From Bradyrhizobium manausense (lineage in GTDB: Bacteria > Pseudomonadota > Alphaproteobacteria > Rhizobiales > Xanthobacteraceae): a DNA stretch of 64,000 nt. The DNA is taken from contig NZ_JAFCLG010000005.1 in assembly GCF_018129685.1 (NCBI RefSeq), positions 62,001-126,000 on the forward strand, read 5' to 3'. Shown here piece by piece: positions 1 through 7,837 of this stretch (position 1 is the stretch's first letter; each line of letters starts with the position of its first letter). A program made the translations under genes and the position numbers. The notes beneath the pieces were generated by a model. That model did not search any database, had not been told where the DNA came from, and saw only the letters and a program-made list of their open reading frames with translations.

Positions 1-335
1 ATCCACAGCGTGCAGGAGGCCAGCACCAGGACCGCGCCAAACGCGGCGATCCACGGCTTGCGGCGACCCGAGGCGTCGGCGATCGCACCGAGCACGGGGG
101 ACAACAGCGCAATCGCCATGCCAGCTGCTGCCATCGCAAATCCCCAGAGCGATTGGCCGGTGGCAGGATCCGGCGCAACGCTGGTGGCAAAATAGGGCGC
201 GAACACGAAGGTCGTGATCAGCGTAAAATAGGGCTGCGCAGCCCAATCGAAGAAGATCCAGCTGATGACGGCGGCGCGCGGCGGATAGGTCCGCGGGGCG
301 CTAGCCAGGCGCGCCTCGGGGGCGATCGTCGTCAT
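1..335 (-). CDS. MFS transporter, UMF1 (Atg22-like) family, N-terminal part
   Basis: The reading frame opens at ATG 335 and runs leftward off the window, so only about 111 N-terminal residues are present and there is no stop. The visible protein has a short cytoplasmic leader, then the stretch SWIFFDWAAQPYFTLITT around residue 25. That FDWAxxPYxTL pattern is typical of the UMF1/Atg22 branch of the major facilitator superfamily. Two further hydrophobic segments follow, with a GAIADASGRRKPW loop between them that matches the MFS loop 2-3 signature. It would be an inner-membrane permease; the substrate cannot be told. It is divergent from the gamma-glutamyltransferase gene, with about 100 bp between the starts. 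Confidence 0.8.
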   Translation of the reverse strand, partial: MTTIAPEARLASAPRTYPPRAAVISWIFFDWAAQPYFTLITTFVFAPYFATSVAPDPATGQSLWGFAMAAAGMAIALLSPVLGAIADASGRRKPWIAAFGAVLVLASCTLW

Positions 336-435
336 CACGCAGTCCTCATCACAAACAGTTTTGCCCCTCTTAGCGCAATCCGTATAGCATTACAGCGACG
401 CGTTTGAATTGGCGTGGCGGCTTGGCGGAAATTTG

Positions 436-2181
436 ATGATGGCGTCGACACGTCGGACATTTGTCGTACTCATCGCCACTCTGGCGTTTGGTCTTGCACC
501 CGCAACCGCGCAGGATGCGCGGCGGGTCTATGTTCCGCCCGCGCTCGACACGGTGCATGCTGTCCCCGCCGAACACGGCATGGTCGTGGCGCAGGAAAAG
601 ATATCTGCACAGGTCGGAGCTGAGATCTTGCGGCGCGGCGGCAATGCCGTCGACGCGGCCGTCGCGACCGGCTTTGCGATGGCGGTGACATATCCGCGCG
701 CGGGCAATATCGGCGGCGGCGGCTTCATGGTGATCCACTCGGCCGAACGCAACGAGGATATTGCGATCGACTATCGCGAGACCGCGCCTGCGGCGACGAC
801 GGCGCAAGTTTTCCTCGGGCCCGACGGCAAGCCCGATCCGGCCAAATCGCGCGATTCCGGATTGGGCATCGGTGTGCCCGGCACGGTCGCCGGCCTTGCT
901 ATGGCGCTGGAGAAATACGGATCGGGCAAGTTCACCCTGGCGCAATTGCTGGAGCCTGCGATCGTGCTCGCCCGGGACGGATTCATCGTCACGGACGACA
1001 TCGCCGACACGCTGCCGGGCTGGTACCCGCGATTGGCACGCTTTCCATCTTCAGCCAGGATTTTCGCAAGGCCCGACGGCGCGCCGCTGGGCGAAGGCGA
1101 CAGGCTGGTGCAGGGCGATCTCGCCGACACGCTGGCGAGCGTCGCAGCGCAAGGACCGCGCGGGTTCTATGAAGGCCCGGTGGCGGAGAAGATCGCCAAG
1201 GCCGTGTCCGACGCCGGCGGCATCATGACTCCGGCAGATCTGAAGGCCTATCAGCCTGTGATCCGTGCGCCGGTGCGCGGCACTTACCGGGGCTACGACA
1301 TCGTTTCGATGCCGCTACCGTCCTCCGGCGGCGTGGTGCTGGTGGAATCGCTCAACGTTCTCGAAGGCTTTCAGCTCGCCGATTTGAAGCAGGGCTCACC
1401 AGCCTCTCTGCATCTGCTGATCGAGGCGATGAAGCGCGCTTACGCCGATCGCGCGCGCTATCTCGGCGATCCCGCCTTCGTCAACGCACCGATCGAGACG
1501 CTCACCTCGAAGGACTATGCAGCCAGGCTGCGCAACAGTATCGCCACCGACCGCGCAACACCGTCGAAAGACATCGTTTCCAGTCCCCCCGCACCGCGCG
1601 AAGGCAGCAACACAACGCACTATTCCGTCGTCGACAGCAGCGGCAATGCCGTCAGCAACACCTATACGCTCAATTTCAGCTACGGCGTCGGCCTCGTCGC
1701 CGATGGCACCGGCGTGCTGCTCAACAACGAGCTCGATGATTTCACCGCCGCGGTCGGTGCCTCCAACGCCTATGGTCTGGTCGGCTACGAGCCCAATTTG
1801 CCCGGGCCGGGCAAGCGGCCGCTGTCCTCGATGTCGCCGACCATCGTGCTGAAGGACGGCAAGCCGGTGCTGGTGACGGGCTCGCCCGGCGGCAGCCGCA
1901 TCATCTCGACCGTGCTCCAGGTGATCGTGAACGTGCTCGACTACAACATGGACGTCGCGGCCGCCGTCGCCGCGCCGCGGCTGCATCACCAATGGCTGCC
2001 GGACGAGGTGCGCGTCGAACGCGGCTTTCCCGACGACGTGCTGTTCGAGCTGAAGGCGATGGACCATCTCATCGTCGAGCCGATGGGCCAGACGTCAGCC
2101 AATTCGATTGCCGTGACGCCGAACGGCCCTCTCGGCGCACCCGACCCGCGCACGCGCGGCGCCGAAGCAGCCGGACAGTAA
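436..2181 (+). CDS. ggt: gamma-glutamyltransferase
   Basis: Periplasmic gamma-glutamyltranspeptidase, which hydrolyses or transfers the gamma-glutamyl group of glutathione and related compounds. I place the start at ATG 436 (or 439), because the peptide from there is a clean signal sequence ending near ATAQD; an in-frame TTG at 409 is less likely. The precursor is about 581 residues, the usual family length. The autoprocessing site is visible as TTHYSVVD, with the nucleophile Thr near residue 393, which separates large and small subunits. The PLPSSGG motif of the large subunit and GSPGGSRI of the small subunit are also present. It stands alone, divergent from the transporter on the left and convergent with the GST gene. 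Confidence 0.93.
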   Translation: MMASTRRTFVVLIATLAFGLAPATAQDARRVYVPPALDTVHAVPAEHGMVVAQEKISAQVGAEILRRGGNAVDAAVATGFAMAVTYPRAGNIGGGGFMVIHSAERNEDIAIDYRETAPAATTAQVFLGPDGKPDPAKSRDSGLGIGVPGTVAGLAMALEKYGSGKFTLAQLLEPAIVLARDGFIVTDDIADTLPGWYPRLARFPSSARIFARPDGAPLGEGDRLVQGDLADTLASVAAQGPRGFYEGPVAEKIAKAVSDAGGIMTPADLKAYQPVIRAPVRGTYRGYDIVSMPLPSSGGVVLVESLNVLEGFQLADLKQGSPASLHLLIEAMKRAYADRARYLGDPAFVNAPIETLTSKDYAARLRNSIATDRATPSKDIVSSPPAPREGSNTTHYSVVDSSGNAVSNTYTLNFSYGVGLVADGTGVLLNNELDDFTAAVGASNAYGLVGYEPNLPGPGKRPLSSMSPTIVLKDGKPVLVTGSPGGSRIISTVLQVIVNVLDYNMDVAAAVAAPRLHHQWLPDEVRVERGFPDDVLFELKAMDHLIVEPMGQTSANSIAVTPNGPLGAPDPRTRGAEAAGQ

Positions 2182-2218
2182 CGCGGACCGGCAGCTCATC
2201 GCGGGGCGGTCAGGAAGC

Positions 2219-2884
2219 TTACCGCCCCACCATGTACGGCCCGCCCTTCTCCAGCGCGCGCGCATAGGCCGGCCGCGCGTGGATGCGCTCCAGGAACGCC
2301 ATCGCCTTGGGATGGCCCTGCTCGAGGCCGCCGCGTGCCTGGGCTGCTTCAAGCGGAAAGCTCATCTGGATGTCGGCGGCGGTGAACTCGTTGCCGGCGA
2401 ACCATTCGGTTTTGCCGAGCTCGCCTTCCCAATAATCCATGTGCTGCTTGAGCTGCGGGTTGACCAACGCAGTGAGCGCCTGATTCGAGACTTTGCGCAC
2501 CAGCGGGCGCAGCAAGGCCGGCGCGCGCTTGGGCATCAGCGTGAACAGCAGCTTCAGCAGGAGCGGCGACATCGCGGAGCCTTCGGCGTAGTGCAGCCAA
2601 TAGGTGAAACGCAGCCGCTCCGGCGTATCGGGCGGCGGGATCAATCGGCCATTGCCGTAGGTCGCGATGAGATATTCGATGATCGCGCCGGATTCGGCGA
2701 TGGTGTTGCCGTTGTCGGTGATGACAGGCGACTTGCCGAGCGGATGGATCGCGCGCAGCTCTTTCGGCGCGCGCATGTCGGGCTGACGCTCATAGCGCAC
2801 GACCTCGTAGGGAACGCCCAGTTCCTCGAGCAGCCACAGGACACGCTGCGAACGCGAATTGTTGAGGTGGTGGACGGTCAGCAT
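2219..2884 (-). CDS. glutathione S-transferase
   Basis: A 221-residue cytosolic GST. The N-terminal thioredoxin-like domain begins MLTVHHLNNSRSQRVLWLLEELG, with the Ser/Arg-rich active-site region SRSQR, and includes the cis-proline GKSPVITD and the glutathione-contact motif ESGAIIEYL near residue 65. The C-terminal helical domain contains the FTAADIQMSF N-capping box. The frame is open upstream of 2884, but homology to GSTs starts at the ATG there. It is divergent from the DUF2239 gene, sharing a 144-bp intergenic region with a CCGGGTAT direct repeat. Substrate unknown; detoxification by glutathione conjugation is the family role. Confidence 0.9.
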   Translation of the reverse strand: MLTVHHLNNSRSQRVLWLLEELGVPYEVVRYERQPDMRAPKELRAIHPLGKSPVITDNGNTIAESGAIIEYLIATYGNGRLIPPPDTPERLRFTYWLHYAEGSAMSPLLLKLLFTLMPKRAPALLRPLVRKVSNQALTALVNPQLKQHMDYWEGELGKTEWFAGNEFTAADIQMSFPLEAAQARGGLEQGHPKAMAFLERIHARPAYARALEKGGPYMVGR

Positions 2885-2971
2885 CGCGAGATCCCCGGGC
2901 TCAGGCTTGGTCGGTCGCGTAGGTGCCAGCCCGGGAACGTAATGTCGAGCCGTCCGGATGGATATTTTCAT

Positions 2972-3006
2972 CCGGGTATATTGACGATGGTTATTTACCC
3001 GGGTAT
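2972..3006. promoter_or_regulatory. candidate operator between gst and the DUF2239 gene
   Basis: CCGGGTAT occurs twice in the same orientation, at 2972-2979 and 2999-3006. The second copy is part of a perfect 10-bp palindrome TACCCGGGTA at 2996-3005. It sits just upstream of the DUF2239 start and within the shared divergent promoter region. That a regulator binds here is an inference from symmetry and position only. Confidence 0.4.
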
Positions 3007-3028
3007 TAAAGCGCCCAGCGTCGTCAAT

Positions 3029-3625
3029 ATGGCAATGATTCCAATGCAGAAGGTTTTCACCGCATTCCAGGGGCGTCGCCGGTTGGTGTCCGGGTCGGCC
3101 GGAGAGGTCGCACTCGTCGTCAAGCGGGTGGCGGCTCGGCCGGACGAGCCGATCATCATCTTCGAGGACGCCACGGGCCGATCGATCGACTTCGATCTGC
3201 GCGGCGGCGACCGCGAGGTGCTGGCGCGTCTGGCGAAGCTGATGCCGCCGCCGGTCGAGGAGGCTGCGCCACCGACCGAGCCGCGCGGGCGCGGCCGGCC
3301 GAAGCTCGGCGTGGTCGCGCGCGAGGTGACGCTGCTGCCGCGGCACTGGGAGTGGCTCAATGCCCAGCCCGGCGGTGCCTCGGTCGCGCTGCGGAAACTC
3401 GTCGACGAAGCCCGGCGCGCGAGCGGCGACAAGGACCGCGAGCGACAGGCGCGCGATGCGGCCTATCACTTCATGTCGACGATGGCCGGCAATCTCGCAC
3501 AGTTCGAGGAAGCGTCGCGTGCCCTGTTCGCAGACGACCGGCGCCGCTTCACCGGACTGATTGCCGACTGGCCGGCCGACATCCGCGACCACATCGTCAA
3601 GCTCGCCTATAGCGACCGCGCCTAG
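3029..3625 (+). CDS. DUF2239 family protein
   Basis: A 198-residue protein of the DUF2239 family, recognised by the N-terminal TAFQGRRRLVSG, the central GRGRPKLGVVAREVTLLPRHWEWL segment (spanning about residues 92-116) and the ending DWPADIRDHI. The RGRPKLG stretch resembles an AT-hook-like basic motif, and the LLPRHWEWLNAQPGGASVALR part reads as a helix-turn-helix, so DNA binding is plausible but unproven. Function is not known. The frame is open far upstream, but the start is placed at ATG 3029 (3035 or 3044 are alternatives) because everything before it overlaps the gst promoter and coding region antisense. Confidence 0.8.
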   Translation: MAMIPMQKVFTAFQGRRRLVSGSAGEVALVVKRVAARPDEPIIIFEDATGRSIDFDLRGGDREVLARLAKLMPPPVEEAAPPTEPRGRGRPKLGVVAREVTLLPRHWEWLNAQPGGASVALRKLVDEARRASGDKDRERQARDAAYHFMSTMAGNLAQFEEASRALFADDRRRFTGLIADWPADIRDHIVKLAYSDRA

Positions 3626-3697
3626 GCGCGATCTCCAACGATTCGATCAACGGCCAGGCCGCGCGCGCATCGCGCGGCAGCGGCTTCGCACGCCCCG

Positions 3698-5047
3698 ATG
3701 AAAGGCAAATCCATGTCTGCGCCAAAGCCACTCTGGCAAACTTTTTTGCGCTTCCTCGCGCCGTTGATGCTGAGCAACGCATTGCAATCGCTGTTCGGCA
3801 CCGTGAGCAATGTCTATCTCGGCCAGATGATCGGGGTGAACGCACTCGCGGCGGTCTCGACTTTCTTCCCGGTGTTCTTCTTCCTGTTCGCTTTCGTCAT
3901 GGGTCTGAGCACCGGCGCCACCGTGCTGATCGGTCAGGCCTTCGGCGCGGGCAAGCACGACAGGATCAAGATCGTCGCCGGCACGACGCTTGGCGTTGGC
4001 TTGCTGCTCTCCATCACCGTCGGATCGATCGGCGGCCTGTTCAGCCGGCAACTGATGATGCTCCTCGCAACGCCCGCGGACATTCTCGACCAGGCTTCCC
4101 GTTATGCGCGCACCATGCTGCTGACGATGCCGCTTGGCTTCACCTTCCTGCTGATGACGGCGATGATCCGGGGCGTCGGCGACGCCGTCACGCCACTGCT
4201 GGCGTTGGCGCTTTCGACTGCGATCGGCCTGATCCTGACGCCGATCCTGATCCACTCCGGCGGCGGCATCACCAGCCCGGCTTGGGCGGCTGCGGCGTCC
4301 AACGCAGTGACGTTGATCGTTCTCGCAGTCTATTTGCTGCGCAAGACGCACGCGCTCGCGCCGGATGCGGCATTGCTTCGTCATCTGCGGCCCGATCGCG
4401 CGGTGCTCGGACAAGTCCTCGGCATCGGCTTGCCGAGTGCGGTCGGCATGGTCGTGATGGCGGTCGCCGAGCTCGTGCTGCTCGGCCTCGTCAACGGCTA
4501 TGGCTCCGAAGCCACGGCGGCTTACGGCGCGGTCAATCAAGTGATGGGCTACACGCAGTTCACGGCGATGTCGATTTCGATCGCGGTCTCCATCCTCGGC
4601 GCGCAAGCCATCGGCGGCAGCGACCGGGCGCGGCTCGACGGCATCGTCCGCACGGGTCTTGCGTTCAACCTCGTCCTGACCGGCGGGCTGGTCGCGTTGA
4701 TTTATCTCGCGCCGCGCGCCGTGCTCGGCATCTTCATCACCGATGGCGCCGTGCTCGATCTGGCGAAGGGACTGCTCTTCATCGCCTTGTGGAGCTCAGT
4801 GCCGTTCGGCCTTGCGACCACGTTCTCCGGCGCAATGCGCGCCGCCGGCGTGGCGGTGACGCCGATGCTGCTGTCGATATCGGCCATCGTCGGAATCGAG
4901 CTGCCATCGGCGGTGATCCTCAGCCGCGCGATCGGGCTCAAAGGCGTATGGGCCGCGTACCCAATCGTGTTCTGCGCCATGTTCCTCCTGCAGATGGGCT
5001 ATTACCTTCTGGTGTGGCGCAAGAAGGCGATCAAGCGCCTGGTCTGA
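3698..5047 (+). CDS. MATE family efflux transporter
   Basis: A 449-residue polytopic inner-membrane protein with about twelve hydrophobic segments arranged as two similar halves. The N-terminal part (FLAPLMLSNALQSLFGTVSNVYLGQMIG) is the hallmark MATE start, and the second half repeats it (IGLPSAVGMVVMAVAELVLLGLVNGYG). MATE proteins expel cationic drugs or metabolites using a Na+ or H+ gradient; the substrate here cannot be deduced. The start is ATG 3698; an in-frame ATG at 3713 (MSAPK) is an alternative. It is followed 91 bp downstream by the isomerase gene in the same direction, with no sign of shared function. Confidence 0.92.
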   Translation: MKGKSMSAPKPLWQTFLRFLAPLMLSNALQSLFGTVSNVYLGQMIGVNALAAVSTFFPVFFFLFAFVMGLSTGATVLIGQAFGAGKHDRIKIVAGTTLGVGLLLSITVGSIGGLFSRQLMMLLATPADILDQASRYARTMLLTMPLGFTFLLMTAMIRGVGDAVTPLLALALSTAIGLILTPILIHSGGGITSPAWAAAASNAVTLIVLAVYLLRKTHALAPDAALLRHLRPDRAVLGQVLGIGLPSAVGMVVMAVAELVLLGLVNGYGSEATAAYGAVNQVMGYTQFTAMSISIAVSILGAQAIGGSDRARLDGIVRTGLAFNLVLTGGLVALIYLAPRAVLGIFITDGAVLDLAKGLLFIALWSSVPFGLATTFSGAMRAAGVAVTPMLLSISAIVGIELPSAVILSRAIGLKGVWAAYPIVFCAMFLLQMGYYLLVWRKKAIKRLV

Positions 5048-5138
5048 CCGTCAAGATATTATGACCGTCATTAAACGGTGGACCTGTGGCGCGCCCTGCG
5101 CCACAATGGATGAAAAGCGACCCCAGGGAGAACGAATT

Positions 5139-5747
5139 TTGACCCGCCCAGCCCCGCAATTCCTGTTCGATTTCGGCAGCCCGAACGCCTATCTCAGCCA
5201 TCTGGCGATCCCCGCGATCGAGCAACGCATCGGCGTCAAATTCGAATATGTGCCGATCCTGCTCGGCGGCATCTTCAAGTCGACCAACAACAAGTCGCCG
5301 GCGGAGACGCTGGCCGGCATCAAGAACAAGCGCGAATTCCAGCAGGTCGAAACCGAACGCTTCCTCAAGCGCTTCAAGGTCCAGCCCTACGTCTTCAATC
5401 CCCACTTCCCCGTCAACACGCTGAACCTGATGCGCGCCGCGATCGCCGCGCAGCTCGACGGCGTGTTCGAGCCGTATGTCGACGCCGCCTTCCATCACAT
5501 GTGGCGCGAGCCGAAGAAGATGGACGATCCTGAAATCGCGGCCAAGGCGCTGGCGTCATCGGGTCTCGACGCGCAAAAGCTGTTCGCCCGCGCCCAGGAA
5601 CCCGAGGTGAAGGGCAAGCTGATCAAGAACACCGAGGAAGCGGTCGCGCGAGGTGCGTTCGGCTCGCCGACCTTCTTCGTCGGCAACGAGATGTTCTTCG
5701 GCAAGGAGCAACTGCGCGAGGTCGAGGAGATGGTGCTGGAGAAGTGA
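5139..5747 (+). CDS. 2-hydroxychromene-2-carboxylate isomerase / DsbA-fold oxidoreductase
   Basis: A 202-residue DsbA-like thioredoxin-fold protein of the HCCA-isomerase (kappa-GST) type. The N-terminus FLFDFGSPNAYLSH is characteristic, the DsbA cysteine pair is replaced by SPN, and the C-terminal GAFGSPTFFVGNEMFFGKEQL is the typical cis-Pro and closing region. Members use glutathione as cofactor in aromatic degradation or act as kappa GSTs. I choose TTG 5139 because AGGGAGAA lies 7-10 bases upstream; in-frame ATGs at 5061 and 5106 would add an N-terminal tail with no homology. The exact substrate is unknown. Confidence 0.82.
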   Translation: MTRPAPQFLFDFGSPNAYLSHLAIPAIEQRIGVKFEYVPILLGGIFKSTNNKSPAETLAGIKNKREFQQVETERFLKRFKVQPYVFNPHFPVNTLNLMRAAIAAQLDGVFEPYVDAAFHHMWREPKKMDDPEIAAKALASSGLDAQKLFARAQEPEVKGKLIKNTEEAVARGAFGSPTFFVGNEMFFGKEQLREVEEMVLEK

Positions 5748-5783
5748 TTTTCGTATCCGAGATAAACGAGCTAACTCTCCAGT

Positions 5784-5903
5784 GTCGTCCTGGCGAAAGC
5801 CAGGACCCGTAACCACCCAGGGTTATTGTATGGCGAGCTGGGGCTCCAACATGTCCGATAACGAGCAGTTGGGGTAATGGGTCCTGGCTTTCGCCAGGAC
5901 GAC
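5784..5903. repeat. intergenic palindromic repeat, family A copy 1
   Basis: The two ends, GTCGTCCTGGCGAAAGCC and its near-perfect complement GGCTTTCGCCAGGACGAC, each about 25 bp with the flanking CAGGACCC / GGGTCCTG, enclose a 70-bp centre. The same arms recur at 35871-35991, 38773-38894, 47007-47133 and, in a variant form, at the right window edge. It lies between the isomerase gene and panE and could fold into a long hairpin in RNA. Confidence 0.85.
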
Positions 5904-5932
5904 GGAAGAAAAAGCAAAAAGGACAATCTCCC

Positions 5933-6856
5933 ATGCGTATCCTCGTGGTCGGCGCCGGCGCCATCGGCGGCTATTTTGGTGGCAGGCTGTTGCAGGCCGG
6001 CCGCGACGTCACCTTCCTGGTCCGTCCCAAACGCGCCAGCGAACTCGCGAGCGACGGTCTGGTCATCAAGAGCCCGAATGGCGACGTGACCTTGAAGAAT
6101 CCGCCGACCGTGCAGGCCGGCGCGATCAAGGACAAGTTCGACGTCGTGCTGCTGAGCTGCAAGGCGTTCGACCTCGACGACGCCATCGCCTCGTTCGCCG
6201 CCGCCGTCGGCCCTGATACCGCGATCATTCCGATGCTCAACGGCATGAAGCATCTCGACACGCTCGATGCGAAGTTCGGCAGGGAGCGCGTGCTCGGCGG
6301 ACTCTGCGCCATCGCCGCCACCTTGAACGAAAAGCGGGAGGTGGTGCAGCTGCAGCCGATGCAGTCGATCAATTATGGCGAGCGGGACGGCAAACTGTCG
6401 GACCGTGTCAAGGCGATCGACGAGGCCTTCAAGAGCGGCATCAATGGCGCCACCGCCAGCCAGAACATCATGCAGGACATGTGGGAGAAGTGGGTGTTCC
6501 TGTCCTCACTCGCCGCAAGCACCAGTCTGATGCGCACCTCCGTCGGCAACATCCTCGCTGCTCCTGGAGGCCGGGACTTCCTGCTCGGCATGCTGGATGA
6601 GACCAGCTCGATCGCCGCCGCGTCGGGTTACACGCCGGGCGGGCCGTTCTTCGAGCGTGTGAAGGGCAACCTCACCACCGAGGGCTCGCCGATGACAGCC
6701 TCGATGTTCCGCGACATCAAGGCGGGCCTCCCGGTCGAGGCCGATCACGTGATCGGCGACCTCATTGTGCGCGCCGATGCGGCCAAGGTGCCGGTGCCGA
6801 AGCTGCGCATCGCGTACACGCATCTGAAGGCGTATGAGAAGCAGCGGGCAGGGTAG
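5933..6856 (+). CDS. panE: 2-dehydropantoate 2-reductase
   Basis: Ketopantoate reductase (PanE/ApbA family), which reduces 2-dehydropantoate to pantoate with NADPH in pantothenate and CoA synthesis. The 307-residue protein opens with the Rossmann motif RILVVGAGAIGGYFGGRL. It then has the LLSCKAFDLDDAI stretch with the conserved Lys near residue 72, and a C-terminal helical domain with EKWVFLSSLAAST, including the catalytic-type Lys near residue 185. Family members of this length sometimes act on other 2-keto acids, so the substrate is inferred. Palindromic repeats lie on both sides, so it is probably monocistronic. Confidence 0.85.
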   Translation: MRILVVGAGAIGGYFGGRLLQAGRDVTFLVRPKRASELASDGLVIKSPNGDVTLKNPPTVQAGAIKDKFDVVLLSCKAFDLDDAIASFAAAVGPDTAIIPMLNGMKHLDTLDAKFGRERVLGGLCAIAATLNEKREVVQLQPMQSINYGERDGKLSDRVKAIDEAFKSGINGATASQNIMQDMWEKWVFLSSLAASTSLMRTSVGNILAAPGGRDFLLGMLDETSSIAAASGYTPGGPFFERVKGNLTTEGSPMTASMFRDIKAGLPVEADHVIGDLIVRADAAKVPVPKLRIAYTHLKAYEKQRAG

Positions 6857-6877
6857 ATAGCAGCCTCACCCACCGCC

Positions 6878-7031
6878 GTCGTCCCGGACAAGCGTAAGCG
6901 CAGATCCGGGATCCATAACCCCAGGGAGTGGTTATGGCGCGAACTGGTCACTACGAGTCTTCGCCAAACGCGATCCTGTGGTTATGGGTCCCGAATCTGC
7001 GCACGCTTGAGGCGCGCTTGTCCGGGACGAC
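6878..7031. repeat. intergenic palindromic repeat, family B copy 1
   Basis: The left end GTCGTCCCGGACAAGCG is mirrored by CGCTTGTCCGGGACGAC at the right end, with internal matches GCAGATCCGGGATCCAT / CCCGAATCTGC. Related elements lie at 7678-7773, 22508-22598 and 45868-45956. It fills the gap between panE and the convergent cytochrome gene. Confidence 0.8.
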
Positions 7032-7058
7032 AGTGGTGCTTGCAGCTATATCTCGCGC

Positions 7059-7652
7059 TTACTTGAAATATGCCAGATAGTGCGCGACGGCCGTGATTTC
7101 CTCTTCGCTCATGTGATAGGCGACATCGGCCATTGCGGCGCCCCCGCCACCAACGCGCCGGCTGCTCTTGTAGTCTTGCAGCGCCTTGACCAGGTACTCC
7201 TCGCGCTGACCCGCAAGCCGCGCGACGGCCTTGGTGCCGGCAAAGCTGTCCGTATGGCATGAGGCGCAGCGACGGCCGGCAGCAACTTGCGCGCCCTTTT
7301 TCGACAGGTCCGGATCCCCGTCTTCGGCGGCCTTCGGCGGCGTCATCGCGGCGAAATAGGCGCCCAGGCTGCGAATGTCCTCATTGGCGATGTCCTGGGC
7401 GATCGGCTGCATCTGCTCGTTCTTGCGCGAGCCGGCGCGGAAGAACACGAGCTGCCATTGCAGGAATTGATCGGGCTGGCCGGCGAGCGAGGGAATGTTC
7501 TCGGTCTGCGAGATACCGTTCTCGCCGTGACAGCCGGAGCAAACGGCAGCCTTCTCCTGCACAGCCGTTGTGTCTGCGGCGCCTGCGGAGACGGCGCCAA
7601 GGGTGAGGAGCGCAGCCGCGTAGATGGCGTGCGAGATTAAGTGCCGGCGCAT
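7059..7652 (-). CDS. diheme cytochrome c (c4-like)
   Basis: A 197-residue exported cytochrome with two class I heme c domains. From ATG 7652 the N-terminus is a signal peptide ending near GAVSAGAA. The first heme motif is CSGCH and the second CASCH, each followed by a distal Met region (QMQPIAQ in the first, HMSEEEI in the second). This two-domain layout is that of cytochrome c4, a periplasmic electron carrier to oxidases. The frame is open to 7775, but the extra N-terminal residues fall in a repeat and have no signal character. It lies 185 bp downstream of the PQQ-type dehydrogenase gene on the same strand and could accept its electrons. Confidence 0.88.
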   Translation of the reverse strand: MRRHLISHAIYAAALLTLGAVSAGAADTTAVQEKAAVCSGCHGENGISQTENIPSLAGQPDQFLQWQLVFFRAGSRKNEQMQPIAQDIANEDIRSLGAYFAAMTPPKAAEDGDPDLSKKGAQVAAGRRCASCHTDSFAGTKAVARLAGQREEYLVKALQDYKSSRRVGGGGAAMADVAYHMSEEEITAVAHYLAYFK

Positions 7653-7677
7653 GATGAAATTCCAAGTTATCGAATGC

Positions 7678-7773
7678 GTCATTCCGGGGCGTGCGAAGCA
7701 CGAGCCCGGAATCCATAACCCCCGCTCGTGGGTATGGGTTCCGGACTTGCGCTGGCGCGCAATCCGGAACGAC
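7678..7773. repeat. intergenic palindromic repeat, family B copy 2
   Basis: It begins GTCATTCCGGGGCGTGCG and ends CGCAATCCGGAACGAC, with CCATAACC / GGGTATGGG near the middle. It occupies most of the gap between the dehydrogenase and cytochrome c genes, where it may affect their co-expression. Confidence 0.75.
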
Positions 7774-7837
7774 AATCGAAATTAGACGCAAAAGGCTGCG
7801 GCGCCTTGCGGCAACCGCAGCCTCGTGTCGTCGTGCG

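Noticed and set aside
3647..4606. 319-residue frame antisense to the MATE gene
   Set aside because: Shadow frame with low-complexity His/Arg content; no domain.
5784..5903. CRISPR-like array made of the family A repeats
   Set aside because: The copies are single, widely separated palindromes and not regularly spaced direct repeats; no cas gene is present.
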